Below are positions 25,086 to 37,979 of a DNA stretch of 64,000 bases, piece after piece. Below the pieces are notes generated by a model. The model saw nothing but the letters and a program-made list of their open reading frames with translations, had not been told where the DNA came from and did not search any database. Made by a program: the position numbers and the translations under genes. Every line of letters starts with the position of its first letter. Positions within the stretch are counted from its first letter, which is position 1. Origin of the DNA: Pristionchus mayeri (Eukaryota; Nematoda; Chromadorea; Rhabditida; Neodiplogasteridae); assembly GCA_036245805.1 (NCBI GenBank), contig BTRK01000005.1, positions 9,734,001 through 9,798,000 of the forward strand. Reading direction: 5' to 3'.

Positions 25086-28000
25086 CACTGGGATCCCCAG
25101 CTCTTCGCATTGGTTCCTACTTCACTGCCCACTGGGAGAAACATCAATGGTGCGGATTTCCGTCGAACGGATTTCCGTCGAACGGATTTCCGTCGAACGG
25201 ATTTCCGTCGAACGGATTTCCGTCGAACGGATTTCCATCGAACGGATTTCCGTCGAACGGATTTCCGTCACTGGGATCCCAGCTCTTCGCATTGGTTCCT
25301 ACTTCACTGCCCACTGGGAGAAACATCAAGGGTGCGGATAGCAAAATGATGTCCGTCGAACGGATTTCCGTCGAACGGATTTCCGTCACTGGGATCCCAG
25401 CTCTTCGCATTGGTTCCTACTTCACTGTCCACTGGGAGAAACATCAAGGGTGCGGATAGCAAAATGATTTCCGTCGAACGGATTTCCGTCGAACGGGTTT
25501 CCGTCCAACGTATTTCCGTCACTGGGATCCCAGCTCTTCGCATTGGTTCCTACTTCACTGCCCACTGGGAGAAACATCAATGGTGCGGATTTCCGTCGAA
25601 CGGATTTCCATCGAACGGATTTCCGTCGAACGGATTTCCGTCGAACGGATTTCCGTCGAACGGATTTCCATCGAACGGATTTCCGTCGAACGGATTTCCG
25701 TCGAACGGATTTCCGTCGAACGGATTTCCGTCACTGGGATCCCAGCTCTTCGTATTGGTTCCTACTTAGTGCCCACTGGGAGAAACATCAATGGTGCGGA
25801 TTTCCGTCGAACGGATTTCCGTCGAACGGATTTCCGTCGAACGGATTTCCATCGAACGGATTTCCGTCGAACGGATTTCCGTCACTGGGATCCCAGCTCT
25901 TCGCATTGGTTCCTACTTCACTGCCCACTGGGAGAAACATCAAGGGTGCGGATAGCAAAATGATTTCCGTCGAACGGATTTCCGTCACTGGGATCCCAGC
26001 TCTTCGCATTGGTTCCTACTTCACTGCCCACTGGGAGAAACATCAATGGTGCGGATTTCCGTCGAACGGATTTCTGTCGAGCGGATTTCCATCGAACGGA
26101 TTTCCGTCGAACGGATTTCCGTCGAACGGATTTCCGTCGAACGGATTTCCGTCACTGGGATCCCAGCTCTTCGCATTGGTTCCTACTTCACTGTCCACTG
26201 GGAGAAACATCAAGGGTGAGGATAGCAAAATGATTTCCGTCGAACGGATTTCCGTCGAACGGGTTTCCGTCCAACGTATTTCCGTCACTGGGATCCCAAC
26301 TCTTCGCATTGGTTCCTACTTCACTGCCCACTGGGAGAAACATCAATGGTGCGGATTTCCGTCGAACGGATTTCCGTCGAACGGATTTCCGTCGAACGGA
26401 TTTCCATCGAACGGATTTCCGTCGAACGGATTTCCGTCGAACGGATTTCCGTCACTGGGATCCCAGCTCTTCGTATTGGTTCCTACTTCACTGTCCACTG
26501 GGAGAAACATCAAGGGTGCGGATAGCAAAATGATTTCCGTCGAACGGATTTCCGTCGAACGGATTTCCGTCGAACGGATTTTCGTCGAACGGGTTTCCGT
26601 CCAACGTATTTCCGTCACTGGGATCCCAGCTCTTCGCATTGGTTCCTACTTCACTGCCCACTGGGAGAAACATCAATGGTGCGGATTTCCGTCGAACGGA
26701 TTTCCGTCGAACGGATTTCCGTCGAACGGATTTCCGTCGAACGGATTTCCGTCGAACGGATTTCCATCGAACGGATTTCCGTCGAACGGATTTCCGTCGA
26801 ACGGATTTCCATCGAACGGATTTCCGTCGAACGGATTTCCGTCACTGGGATCCCAGCTCTTCGCATTGGTTCCTACTTCACTGCCCACTGGGAGAAATAT
26901 CAAGGGTGCGGATAGCAAAATGATTTCCGTCGAACGGATTTCCGTCGAACGGATTTCCGTCACTGGGATCCCAGCTCTTCGCATTGGTTCCTACTTCACT
27001 GTCCACTGGGAGAAACATCAATGGTGCGGATTTCCGTCGAACGGATTTCCGTCGAACGGATTTCCGTCGAACGGGTTTCCGTCCAACGTATTTCCGTCAC
27101 TGGGATCCCAGCTCTTCGCATTGGTTCCTACTTCACTGCCCACTGGGAGAAACATCAATGGTGCGGATTTCCGTCGAACGGATTTCCGTCGAACGGATTT
27201 CCGTCGAACGGGTTTCCGTCCAACGTATTTCCGTCACTGGGATCCCAGCTCTTCGCATTGGTTCCTACTTCACTGCCCACTGGGAGAAACATCAAGGGTG
27301 CGGATAGCAAAATGATTTCCGTCGAACGGATTTCCGTCACTGGGATCCCAGCTCTTCGCATTGGTTCCTACTTCACTGCCCACTGGGAGAAACATCAATG
27401 GTGCGGATTTCCGTCGAACGGATTTCTGTCGAGCGGATTTCCATCGAACGGATTTCCGTCGAACGGATTTCCGTCGAACGGATTTCCGTCGAACGGATTT
27501 CCGTCACTGGGATCCCAGCTCTTCGTATTGGTTCCTACTTCACTGCCTACTGGGAGAAACATCAAGGGTGCGGAACATCAAGGGTGCGGATTTCCATCGA
27601 ACGGATTTCCGTCGAACGGATTTCCGTCGAACGGATTTCCGTCGAACGGATTTCCGTCACTGGGATCCCAGCTCTTCGCATTGGTTCCTACTTCACTGCC
27701 CACTGGGAGAAACATCAAGGGTGCGGATAGCAAAATGATTTCCGTCGAACGGATTTCCGTCACTGGGATCCCAGCTCTTCGCATTGGTTCCTACTTCACT
27801 GCCCACTGGGAGAAACATCAATGGTGCGGATTTCCGTCGAACGGATTTCTGTCGAGCGGATTTCCATCGAACGGATTTCCGTCGAACGGATTTCCGTCGA
27901 ACGGATTTCCGTCGAACGGATTTCCGTCACTGGGATCCCAGCTCTTCGCATTGGTTCCTACTTCACTGTCCACTGGGAGAAACATCAAGGGTGCGGATAG

Positions 28001-28376
28001 CAAAATGATTTCCGTCGAACGGATTTCCGTCGAACGGGTTTCCGTCCAACGTATTTCCGTCACTGGGATCCCCAGCTCTTCGCATTGGTTCCTACTTCAC
28101 TGCCCACTGGGAGAAACATCAATGGTGCGGATTTCCGTCGAACGGATTTCCGTCGAACGGATTTCCGTCGAACGGATTTCCGTCGAACGGATTTCCGTCG
28201 AACGGATTTCCATCGAACGGATTTCCGTCGAACGGATTTCCGTCACTGGGATCCCAGCTCTTCGCATTGGTTCCTACTTCACTGTCCACTGGGAGAAACA
28301 TCAAGGGTGCGGATAGCAAAATGATTTCCGTCGAACGGATTTCCGTCGAACGGGTTTCCGTCCAACGTATTTCCGT
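25086..28376 (+). repeat. 3.3-3.5-kb higher-order repeat, copy 1 (3,291 bp)
   Basis: The copy starts at a linker with one extra C (GGGATCCCCAG). Diagnostic variants are GATGTCCG near 25350, a type E linker at about 25766, GGTGAGG near 26218, CCCAACTC near 26298, GATTTTCGTCG near 26580 and GAAATATC near 26897. All recur 3,291 bp later up to about 26984. Copy 1 has a local duplication of 316 bp (28085 to 28401) that carries the extra-C linker twice. Confidence 0.9.
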
Positions 28377-31300
28377 CACTGGGATCCCCAGCTCTTCGCA
28401 TTGGTTCCTACTTCACTGCCCACTGGGAGAAACATCAATGGTGCGGATTTCCGTCGAACGGATTTCCGTCGAACGGATTTCCGTCGAACGGATTTCCGTC
28501 GAACGGATTTCCGTCGAACGGATTTCCATCGAACGGATTTCCGTCGAACGGATTTCCGTCACTGGGATCCCAGCTCTTCGCATTGGTTCCTACTTCACTG
28601 CCCACTGGGAGAAACATCAAGGGTGCGGATAGCAAAATGATGTCCGTCGAACGGATTTCCGTCGAACGGATTTCCGTCACTGGGATCCCAGCTCTTCGCA
28701 TTGGTTCCTACTTCACTGTCCACTGGGAGAAACATCAAGGGTGCGGATAGCAAAATGATTTCCGTCGAACGGATTTCCGTCGAACGGGTTTCCGTCCAAC
28801 GTATTTCCGTCACTGGGATCCCAGCTCTTCGCATTGGTTCCTACTTCACTGCCCACTGGGAGAAACATCAATGGTGCGGATTTCCGTCGAACGGATTTCC
28901 ATCGAACGGATTTCCGTCGAACGGATTTCCGTCGAACGGATTTCCGTCGAACGGATTTCCATCGAACGGATTTCCGTCGAACGGATTTCCGTCGAACGGA
29001 TTTCCGTCGAACGGATTTCCGTCACTGGGATCCCAGCTCTTCGTATTGGTTCCTACTTAGTGCCCACTGGGAGAAACATCAATGGTGCGGATTTCCGTCG
29101 AACGGATTTCCGTCGAACGGATTTCCGTCGAACGGATTTCCATCGAACGGATTTCCGTCGAACGGATTTCCGTCACTGGGATCCCAGCTCTTCGCATTGG
29201 TTCCTACTTCACTGCCCACTGGGAGAAACATCAAGGGTGCGGATAGCAAAATGATTTCCGTCGAACGGATTTCCGTCACTGGGATCCCAGCTCTTCGCAT
29301 TGGTTCCTACTTCACTGCCCACTGGGAGAAACATCAATGGTGCGGATTTCCGTCGAACGGATTTCTGTCGAGCGGATTTCCATCGAACGGATTTCCGTCG
29401 AACGGATTTCCGTCGAACGGATTTCCGTCGAACGGATTTCCGTCACTGGGATCCCAGCTCTTCGCATTGGTTCCTACTTCACTGTCCACTGGGAGAAACA
29501 TCAAGGGTGAGGATAGCAAAATGATTTCCGTCGAACGGATTTCCGTCGAACGGGTTTCCGTCCAACGTATTTCCGTCACTGGGATCCCAACTCTTCGCAT
29601 TGGTTCCTACTTCACTGCCCACTGGGAGAAACATCAATGGTGCGGATTTCCGTCGAACGGATTTCCGTCGAACGGATTTCCGTCGAACGGATTTCCATCG
29701 AACGGATTTCCGTCGAACGGATTTCCGTCGAACGGATTTCCGTCACTGGGATCCCAGCTCTTCGTATTGGTTCCTACTTCACTGTCCACTGGGAGAAACA
29801 TCAAGGGTGCGGATAGCAAAATGATTTCCGTCGAACGGATTTCCGTCGAACGGATTTCCGTCGAACGGATTTTCGTCGAACGGGTTTCCGTCCAACGTAT
29901 TTCCGTCACTGGGATCCCAGCTCTTCGCATTGGTTCCTACTTCACTGCCCACTGGGAGAAACATCAATGGTGCGGATTTCCGTCGAACGGATTTCCGTCG
30001 AACGGATTTCCGTCGAACGGATTTCCGTCGAACGGATTTCCGTCGAACGGATTTCCATCGAACGGATTTCCGTCGAACGGATTTCCGTCGAACGGATTTC
30101 CATCGAACGGATTTCCGTCGAACGGATTTCCGTCACTGGGATCCCAGCTCTTCGCATTGGTTCCTACTTCACTGCCCACTGGGAGAAATATCAAGGGTGC
30201 GGATAGCAAAATGATTTCCGTCGAACGGATTTCCGTCGAACGGATTTCCGTCACTGGGATCCCAGCTCTTCGCATTGGTTCCTACTTCACTGTCCACTGG
30301 GAGAAACATCAATGGTGCGGATTTCCGTCGAACGGATTTCCGTCGAACGGATTTCCGTCGAACGGGTTTCCGTCCAACGTATTTCCGTCACTGGGATCCC
30401 AGCTCTTCGCATTGGTTCCTACTTCACTGCCCACTGGGAGAAACATCAATGGTGCGGATTTCCGTCGAACGGATTTCCGTCGAACGGATTTCCGTCGAAC
30501 GGATTTCCGTCGAACGGATTTCCGTCGAACGGATTTCCATCGAACGGATTTCCGTCGAACGGATTTCCGTCGAACGGATTTCCATCGAACGGATTTCCGT
30601 CGAACGGATTTCCGTCACTGGGATCCCAGCTCTTCGCATTGGTTCCTACTTCACTGCCCACTGGGAGAAATATCAAGGGTGCGGATAGCAAAATGATTTC
30701 CGTCGAACGGATTTCCGTCGAACGGATTTCCGTCACTGGGATCCCAGCTCTTCGCATTGGTTCCTACTTCACTGTCCACTGGGAGAAACATCAATGGTGC
30801 GGATTTCCGTCGAACGGATTTCCGTCGAACGGATTTCCGTCGAACGGGTTTCCGTCCAACGTATTTCCGTCACTGGGATCCCAGCTCTTCGCATTGGTTC
30901 CTACTTCACTGCCCACTGGGAGAAACATCAATGGTGCGGATTTCCGTCGAACGGATTTCCGTCGAACGGATTTCCGTCGAACGGGTTTCCGTCCAACGTA
31001 TTTCCGTCACTGGGATCCCAGCTCTTCGCATTGGTTCCTACTTCACTGCCCACTGGGAGAAACATCAAGGGTGCGGATAGCAAAATGATTTCCGTCGAAC
31101 GGATTTCCGTCACTGGGATCCCAGCTCTTCGCATTGGTTCCTACTTCACTGCCCACTGGGAGAAACATCAATGGTGCGGATTTCCGTCGAACGGATTTCT
31201 GTCGAGCGGATTTCCATCGAACGGATTTCCGTCGAACGGATTTCCGTCGAACGGATTTCCGTCGAACGGATTTCCGTCACTGGGATCCCAGCTCTTCGTA

Positions 31301-31833
31301 TTGGTTCCTACTTCACTGCCTACTGGGAGAAACATCAAGGGTGCGGAACATCAAGGGTGCGGATTTCCATCGAACGGATTTCCGTCGAACGGATTTCCGT
31401 CGAACGGATTTCCGTCGAACGGATTTCCGTCACTGGGATCCCAGCTCTTCGCATTGGTTCCTACTTCACTGCCCACTGGGAGAAACATCAAGGGTGCGGA
31501 TAGCAAAATGATTTCCGTCGAACGGATTTCCGTCACTGGGATCCCAGCTCTTCGCATTGGTTCCTACTTCACTGCCCACTGGGAGAAACATCAATGGTGC
31601 GGATTTCCGTCGAACGGATTTCTGTCGAGCGGATTTCCATCGAACGGATTTCCGTCGAACGGATTTCCGTCGAACGGATTTCCGTCGAACGGATTTCCGT
31701 CACTGGGATCCCAGCTCTTCGCATTGGTTCCTACTTCACTGTCCACTGGGAGAAACATCAAGGGTGCGGATAGCAAAATGATTTCCGTCGAACGGATTTC
31801 CGTCGAACGGGTTTCCGTCCAACGTATTTCCGT
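28377..31833 (+). repeat. 3.3-3.5-kb higher-order repeat, copy 2 (3,457 bp)
   Basis: This has the same order of markers as copy 1 (GATGTCCG, type E at 29057, GGTGAGG near 29509, CCCAACTC near 29589, GATTTTCG near 29871). It contains a private 482-bp internal duplication (30275 to 30757), so the offset to copy 1 changes from 3,291 to 3,773, and it lacks copy 1's 316-bp duplication. The last type D linker in the window is here, near 31347. Confidence 0.9.
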
Positions 31834-34085
31834 CACTGGGATCCCCAGCTCTTCGCATTGGTTCCTACTTCACTGCCCACTGGGAGAAACATCAATGGTG
31901 CGGATTTCCGTCGAACGGATTTCCGTCGAACGGATTTCCGTCGAACGGATTTCCGTCGAACGGATTTCCGTCGAACGGATTTCCATCGAACGGATTTCCG
32001 TCGAACGGATTTCCGTCACTGGGATCCCAGCTCTTCGCATTGGTTCCTACTTCACTGCCCACTGGGAGAAACATCAAGGGTGCGGATAGCAAAATGATGT
32101 CCGTCGAACGGATTTCCGTCGAACGGATTTCCGTCACTGGGATCCCAGCTCTTCGCATTGGTTCCTACTTCACTGTCCACTGGGAGAAACATCAAGGGTG
32201 CGGATAGCAAAATGATTTCCGTCGAACGGATTTCCGTCGAACGGGTTTCCGTCCAACGTATTTCCGTCACTGGGATCCCAGCTCTTCGCATTGGTTCCTA
32301 CTTCACTGCCCACTGGGAGAAACATCAATGGTGCGGATTTCCGTCGAACGGATTTCCATCGAACGGATTTCCGTCGAACGGATTTCCGTCGAACGGATTT
32401 CCGTCGAACGGATTTCCATCGAACGGATTTCCGTCGAACGGATTTCCGTCGAACGGATTTCCGTCGAACGGATTTCCGTCACTGGGATCCCAGCTCTTCG
32501 TATTGGTTCCTACTTAGTGCCCACTGGGAGAAACATCAATGGTGCGGATTTCCGTCGAACGGATTTCCGTCGAACGGATTTCCGTCGAACGGATTTCCAT
32601 CGAACGGATTTCCGTCGAACGGATTTCCGTCACTGGGATCCCAGCTCTTCGCATTGGTTCCTACTTCACTGCCCACTGGGAGAAACATCAAGGGTGCGGA
32701 TAGCAAAATGATTTCCGTCGAACGGATTTCCGTCACTGGGATCCCAGCTCTTCGCATTGGTTCCTACTTCACTGCCCACTGGGAGAAACATCAATGGTGC
32801 GGATTTCCGTCGAACGGATTTCTGTCGAGCGGATTTCCATCGAACGGATTTCCGTCGAACGGATTTCCGTCGAACGGATTTCCGTCGAACGGATTTCCGT
32901 CACTGGGATCCCAGCTCTTCGCATTGGTTCCTACTTCACTGTCCACTGGGAGAAACATCAAGGGTGAGGATAGCAAAATGATTTCCGTCGAACGGATTTC
33001 CGTCGAACGGGTTTCCGTCCAACGTATTTCCGTCACTGGGATCCCAACTCTTCGCATTGGTTCCTACTTCACTGCCCACTGGGAGAAACATCAATGGTGC
33101 GGATTTCCGTCGAACGGATTTCCGTCGAACGGATTTCCGTCGAACGGATTTCCATCGAACGGATTTCCGTCGAACGGATTTCCGTCGAACGGATTTCCGT
33201 CACTGGGATCCCAGCTCTTCGTATTGGTTCCTACTTCACTGTCCACTGGGAGAAACATCAAGGGTGCGGATAGCAAAATGATTTCCGTCGAACGGATTTC
33301 CGTCGAACGGATTTCCGTCGAACGGATTTTCGTCGAACGGGTTTCCGTCCAACGTATTTCCGTCACTGGGATCCCAGCTCTTCGCATTGGTTCCTACTTC
33401 ACTGCCCACTGGGAGAAACATCAATGGTGCGGATTTCCGTCGAACGGATTTCCGTCGAACGGATTTCCGTCGAACGGATTTCCGTCGAACGGATTTCCGT
33501 CGAACGGATTTCCATCGAACGGATTTCCGTCGAACGGATTTCCGTCGAACGGATTTCCATCGAACGGATTTCCGTCGAACGGATTTCCGTCACTGGGATC
33601 CCAGCTCTTCGCATTGGTTCCTACTTCACTGCCCACTGGGAGAAATATCAAGGGTGCGGATAGCAAAATGATTTCCGTCGAACGGATTTCCGTCGAACGG
33701 ATTTCCGTCACTGGGATCCCAGCTCTTCGCATTGGTTCCTACTTCACTGTCCACTGGGAGAAACATCAATGGTGCGGATTTCCGTCGAACGGATTTCCGT
33801 CGAACGGATTTCCGTCGAACGGGTTTCCGTCCAACGTATTTCCGTCACTGGGATCCCAGCTCTTCGCATTGGTTCCTACTTCACTGCCCACTGGGAGAAA
33901 CATCAATGGTGCGGATTTCCGTCGAACGGATTTCCGTCGAACGGATTTCCGTCGAACGGGTTTCCGTCCAACGTATTTCCGTCACTGGGATCCCAGCTCT
34001 TCGCATTGGTTCCTACTTCACTGCCCACTGGGAGAAACATCAAGGGTGCGGATAGCAAAATGATTTCCGTCGAACGGATTTCCGT
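31834..34085 (+). repeat. 3.3-3.5-kb higher-order repeat, copy 3 (truncated)
   Basis: This matches copy 2 at a 3,457-bp offset from 31834 to about 33.9 kb, including the type E linker near 32511, GGTGAGG near 32966 and GATTTTCG near 33328, but without the 482-bp duplication. Instead of finishing with the type D module it restarts internally at 34086. Confidence 0.87.
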
Positions 34086-37000
34086 CACTGGGATCCCAGC
34101 TCTTCGCATTGGTTCCTACTTCACTGCCCACTGGGAGAAACATCAATGGTGCGGATTTCCGTCGAACGGATTTCTGTCGAGCGGATTTCCATCGAACGGA
34201 TTTCCGTCGAACGGATTTCCGTCGAACGGATTTCCGTCGAACGGATTTCCGTCACTGGGATCCCAGCTCTTCGCATTGGTTCCTACTTCACTGTCCACTG
34301 GGAGAAACATCAAGGGTGAGGATAGCAAAATGATTTCCGTCGAACGGATTTCCGTCGAACGGGTTTCCGTCCAACGTATTTCCGTCACTGGGATCCCAAC
34401 TCTTCGCATTGGTTCCTACTTCACTGCCCACTGGGAGAAACATCAATGGTGCGGATTTCCGTCGAACGGATTTCCGTCGAACGGATTTCCGTCGAACGGA
34501 TTTCCGTCGAACGGATTTCCATCGAACGGATTTCCGTCGAACGGATTTCCGTCGAACGGATTTCCGTCACTGGGATCCCAGCTCTTCGTATTGGTTCCTA
34601 CTTCACTGTCCACTGGGAGAAACATCAAGGGTGCGGATAGCAAAATGATTTCCGTCGAACGGATTTCCGTCGAACGGATTTTCGTCGAACGGGTTTCCGT
34701 CCAACGTATTTCCGTCACTGGGATCCCAGCTCTTCGCATTGGTTCCTACTTCACTGCCCACTGGGAGAAACATCAATGGTGCGGATTTCCGTCGAACGGA
34801 TTTCCGTCGAACGGATTTCCGTCGAACGGATTTCCGTCGAACGGATTTCCGTCGAACGGATTTCCATCGAACGGATTTCCGTCGAACGGATTTCCGTCGA
34901 ACGGATTTCCATCGAACGGATTTCCGTCGAACGGATTTCCGTCACTGGGATCCCAGCTCTTCGCATTGGTTCCTACTTCACTGCCCACTGGGAGAAATAT
35001 CAAGGGTGCGGATAGCAAAATGATTTCCGTCGAACGGATTTCCGTCGAACGGATTTCCGTCACTGGGATCCCAGCTCTTCGCATTGGTTCCTACTTCACT
35101 GTCCACTGGGAGAAACATCAAGGGTGCGGATAGCAAAATGATTTCCGTCGAACGGATTTCCGTCGAACGGGTTTCCGTCCAACGTATTTCCGTCACTGGG
35201 ATCCCAGCTCTTCGCATTGGTTCCTACTTCACTGCCCACTGGGAGAAACATCAATGGTGCGGATTTCCGTCGAACGGATTTCCGTCGAACGGATTTCCGT
35301 CGAACGGATTTCCGTCGAACGGATTTCCGTCACTGGGATCCCAGCTCTTCGCATTGGTTCCTACTTCACTGCCCACTGGGAGAAATATCAAGGGTGCGGA
35401 TAGCAAAATGATTTCCGTCGAACGGATTTCCGTCGAACGGATTTACGTCACTGGGATCCCAGCTCTTCGCATTGGTTCCTACTTCACTGTCCACTGGGAG
35501 AAACATCAAGGGTGCGGATAGCAAAATGATTTCCGTCGAACGGATTTCCGTCGAACGGGTTTCCGTCCAACGTATTTCCGTCACTGGGATCCCAGCTCTT
35601 CGCATTGGTTCCTACTTCACTGCCCACTGGGAGAAACATCAATGGTGCGCATTTCCGTCGAACGGATTTCCATCGAACGGATTTCCGTCGAACGGATTTC
35701 CGTCGAACGGATTTCCATCGAACGGATTTCCGTCGAACGGATTTCCGTCACTGGGATCCCGGCTCTTCGCATTGGTTCCTACTTCACTGCCCACTGGGAG
35801 AAATATCAAGGGTGCGGATAGCAAAATGATTTCCGTCGAACGGATTTCCGTCGAACGGATTTCCGTCACTGGGATCCCAGCTCTTCGCATTGGTTCCTAC
35901 TTCACTGTCCACTGGGAGAAACATCAAGGGTGCGGATAGCAAAATGATTTCCGTCGAACGGATTTCCGTCGAACGGGTTTCCGTCCAACGTATTTCCGTC
36001 ACTGGGATCCCAGCTCTTCGCATTGGTTCCTACTTCACTGCCCACTGGGAGAAACATCAATGGTGCGGATTTCCGTCGAACGGATTTCCGTCGAACGGAT
36101 TTCCGTCGAACGGATTTCCGTCGAACGGATTTCCGTCGAACGGATTTCCGTCGAACGGATTTCCATCGAACGGATTTCCGTCGAACGGATTTCCGTCACT
36201 GGGATCCCAGCTCTTCGCATTGGTTCCTACTTCACTGCCCACTGGGAGAAACATCAATGGTGCGGATTTCCGTCGAACGGATTTCCATCGAACGGATTTC
36301 CGTCGAACGGATTTCCGTCGAACGGATTTCCGTCGAACGGATTTCCATCGAACGGATTTCCGTCGAACGGATTTCCGTCGAACGGATTTCCGTCGAACGG
36401 ATTTCCGTCACTGGGATCCCAGCTCTTCGTATTGGTTCCTACTTAGTGCCCACTGGGAGAAACATCAATGGTGCGGATTTCCGTCGAACGGATTTCCGTC
36501 GAACGGATTTCCGTCGAACGGATTTCCATCGAACGGATTTCCGTCGAACGGATTTCCGTCACTGGGATCCCAGCTCTTCGCATTGGTTCCTACTTCACTG
36601 CCCACTGGGAGAAACATCAAGGGTGCGGATAGCAAAATGATTTCCGTCGAACGGATTTCCGTCACTGGGATCCCAGCTCTTCGCATTGGTTCCTACTTCA
36701 CTGCCCACTGGGAGAAACATCAATGGTGCGGATTTCCGTCGAACGGATTTCTGTCGAGCGGATTTCCATCGAACGGATTTCCGTCGAGCGGATTTCCGTC
36801 GAACGGATTTCCGTCGAACGGATTTCCGTCACTGGGATCCCAGCTCTTCGCATTGGTTCCTACTTCACTGTCCACTGGGAGAAACATCAAGGGTGAGGAT
36901 AGCAAAATGATTTCCGTCGAACGGATTTCCGTCGAACGGGTTTCCGTCCAACGTATTTCCGTCACTGGGATCCCAACTCTTCGCATTGGTTCCTACTTCA

Positions 37001-37900
37001 CTGCCCACTGGGAGAAACATCAATGGTGCGGATTTCCGTCGAACGGATTTCCGTCGAACGGATTTCCGTCGAACGGATTTCCGTCGAACGGATTTCCGTC
37101 GAACGGATTTCCATCGAACGGATTTCCGTCGAACGGATTTCCGTCGAACGGATTTCCATCGAACGGATTTCCGTCGAACGGATTTCCGTCACTGGGATCC
37201 CAGCTCTTCGCATTGGTTCCTACTTCACTGCCCACTGGGAGAAATATCAAGGGTGCGGATAGCAAAATGATTTCCGTCGAACGGATTTCCGTCGAACGGA
37301 TTTCCGTCACTGGGATCCCAGCTCTTCGCATTGGTTCCTACTTCACTGTCCACTGGGAGAAACATCAAGGGTGCGGATAGCAAAATGATTTCCGTCGAAC
37401 GGATTTCCGTCGAACGGGTTTCCGTCCAACGTATTTCCGTCACTGGGATCCCAGCTCTTCGCATTGGTTCCTACTTCACTGCCCACTGGGAGAAACATCA
37501 ATGGTGCGGATTTCCGTCGAACGGATTTCCGTCGAACGGATTTCCGTCGAACGGGTTTCCGTCCAACGTATTTCCGTCACTGGGATCCCAGCTCTTCGCA
37601 TTGGTTCCTACTTCACTGTCCACTGGGAGAAACATCAAGGGTGAGGATAGCAAAATGATTTCCGTCGAACGGATTTCCGTCGAACGGGTTTCCGTCCAAC
37701 GTATTTCCGTCACTGGGATCCCAACTCTTCGCATTGGTTCCTACTTCACTGCCCACTGGGAGAAACATCAATGGTGCGGATTTCCGTCGAACGGATTTCC
37801 GTCGAACGGATTTCCGTCGAACGGATTTCCGTCGAACGGATTTCCATCGAACGGATTTCCGTCGAACGGATTTCCGTCGAACGGATTTCCGTCACTGGGA
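34086..37900 (+). repeat. Rearranged derivatives of the 3.3-kb HOR
   Basis: 34086-35060 repeats 32734-33708 at a 1,352-bp offset; one monomer gained in one tract and one lost in another cancel. Three short cycles of GAAATATC linker plus TCCAACGTATTT module follow (35.1-36.0 kb), with private changes ATTTACGTC near 35444, GTGCGCATT near 35649 and GATCCCGG near 35760. 36.2-37.9 kb is a shuffled fourth copy with a type E linker near 36444 and two GGTGAGG/CCCAACTC pairs near 36.9 and 37.7 kb. Confidence 0.8.
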
Positions 37901-37979
37901 TCCCAGCTCTTCGTATTGGTTCCTACTTCACAGTCCACTGGGAGAAACATCAAGGGTGCGGATAGCAAAATGATTTCCG

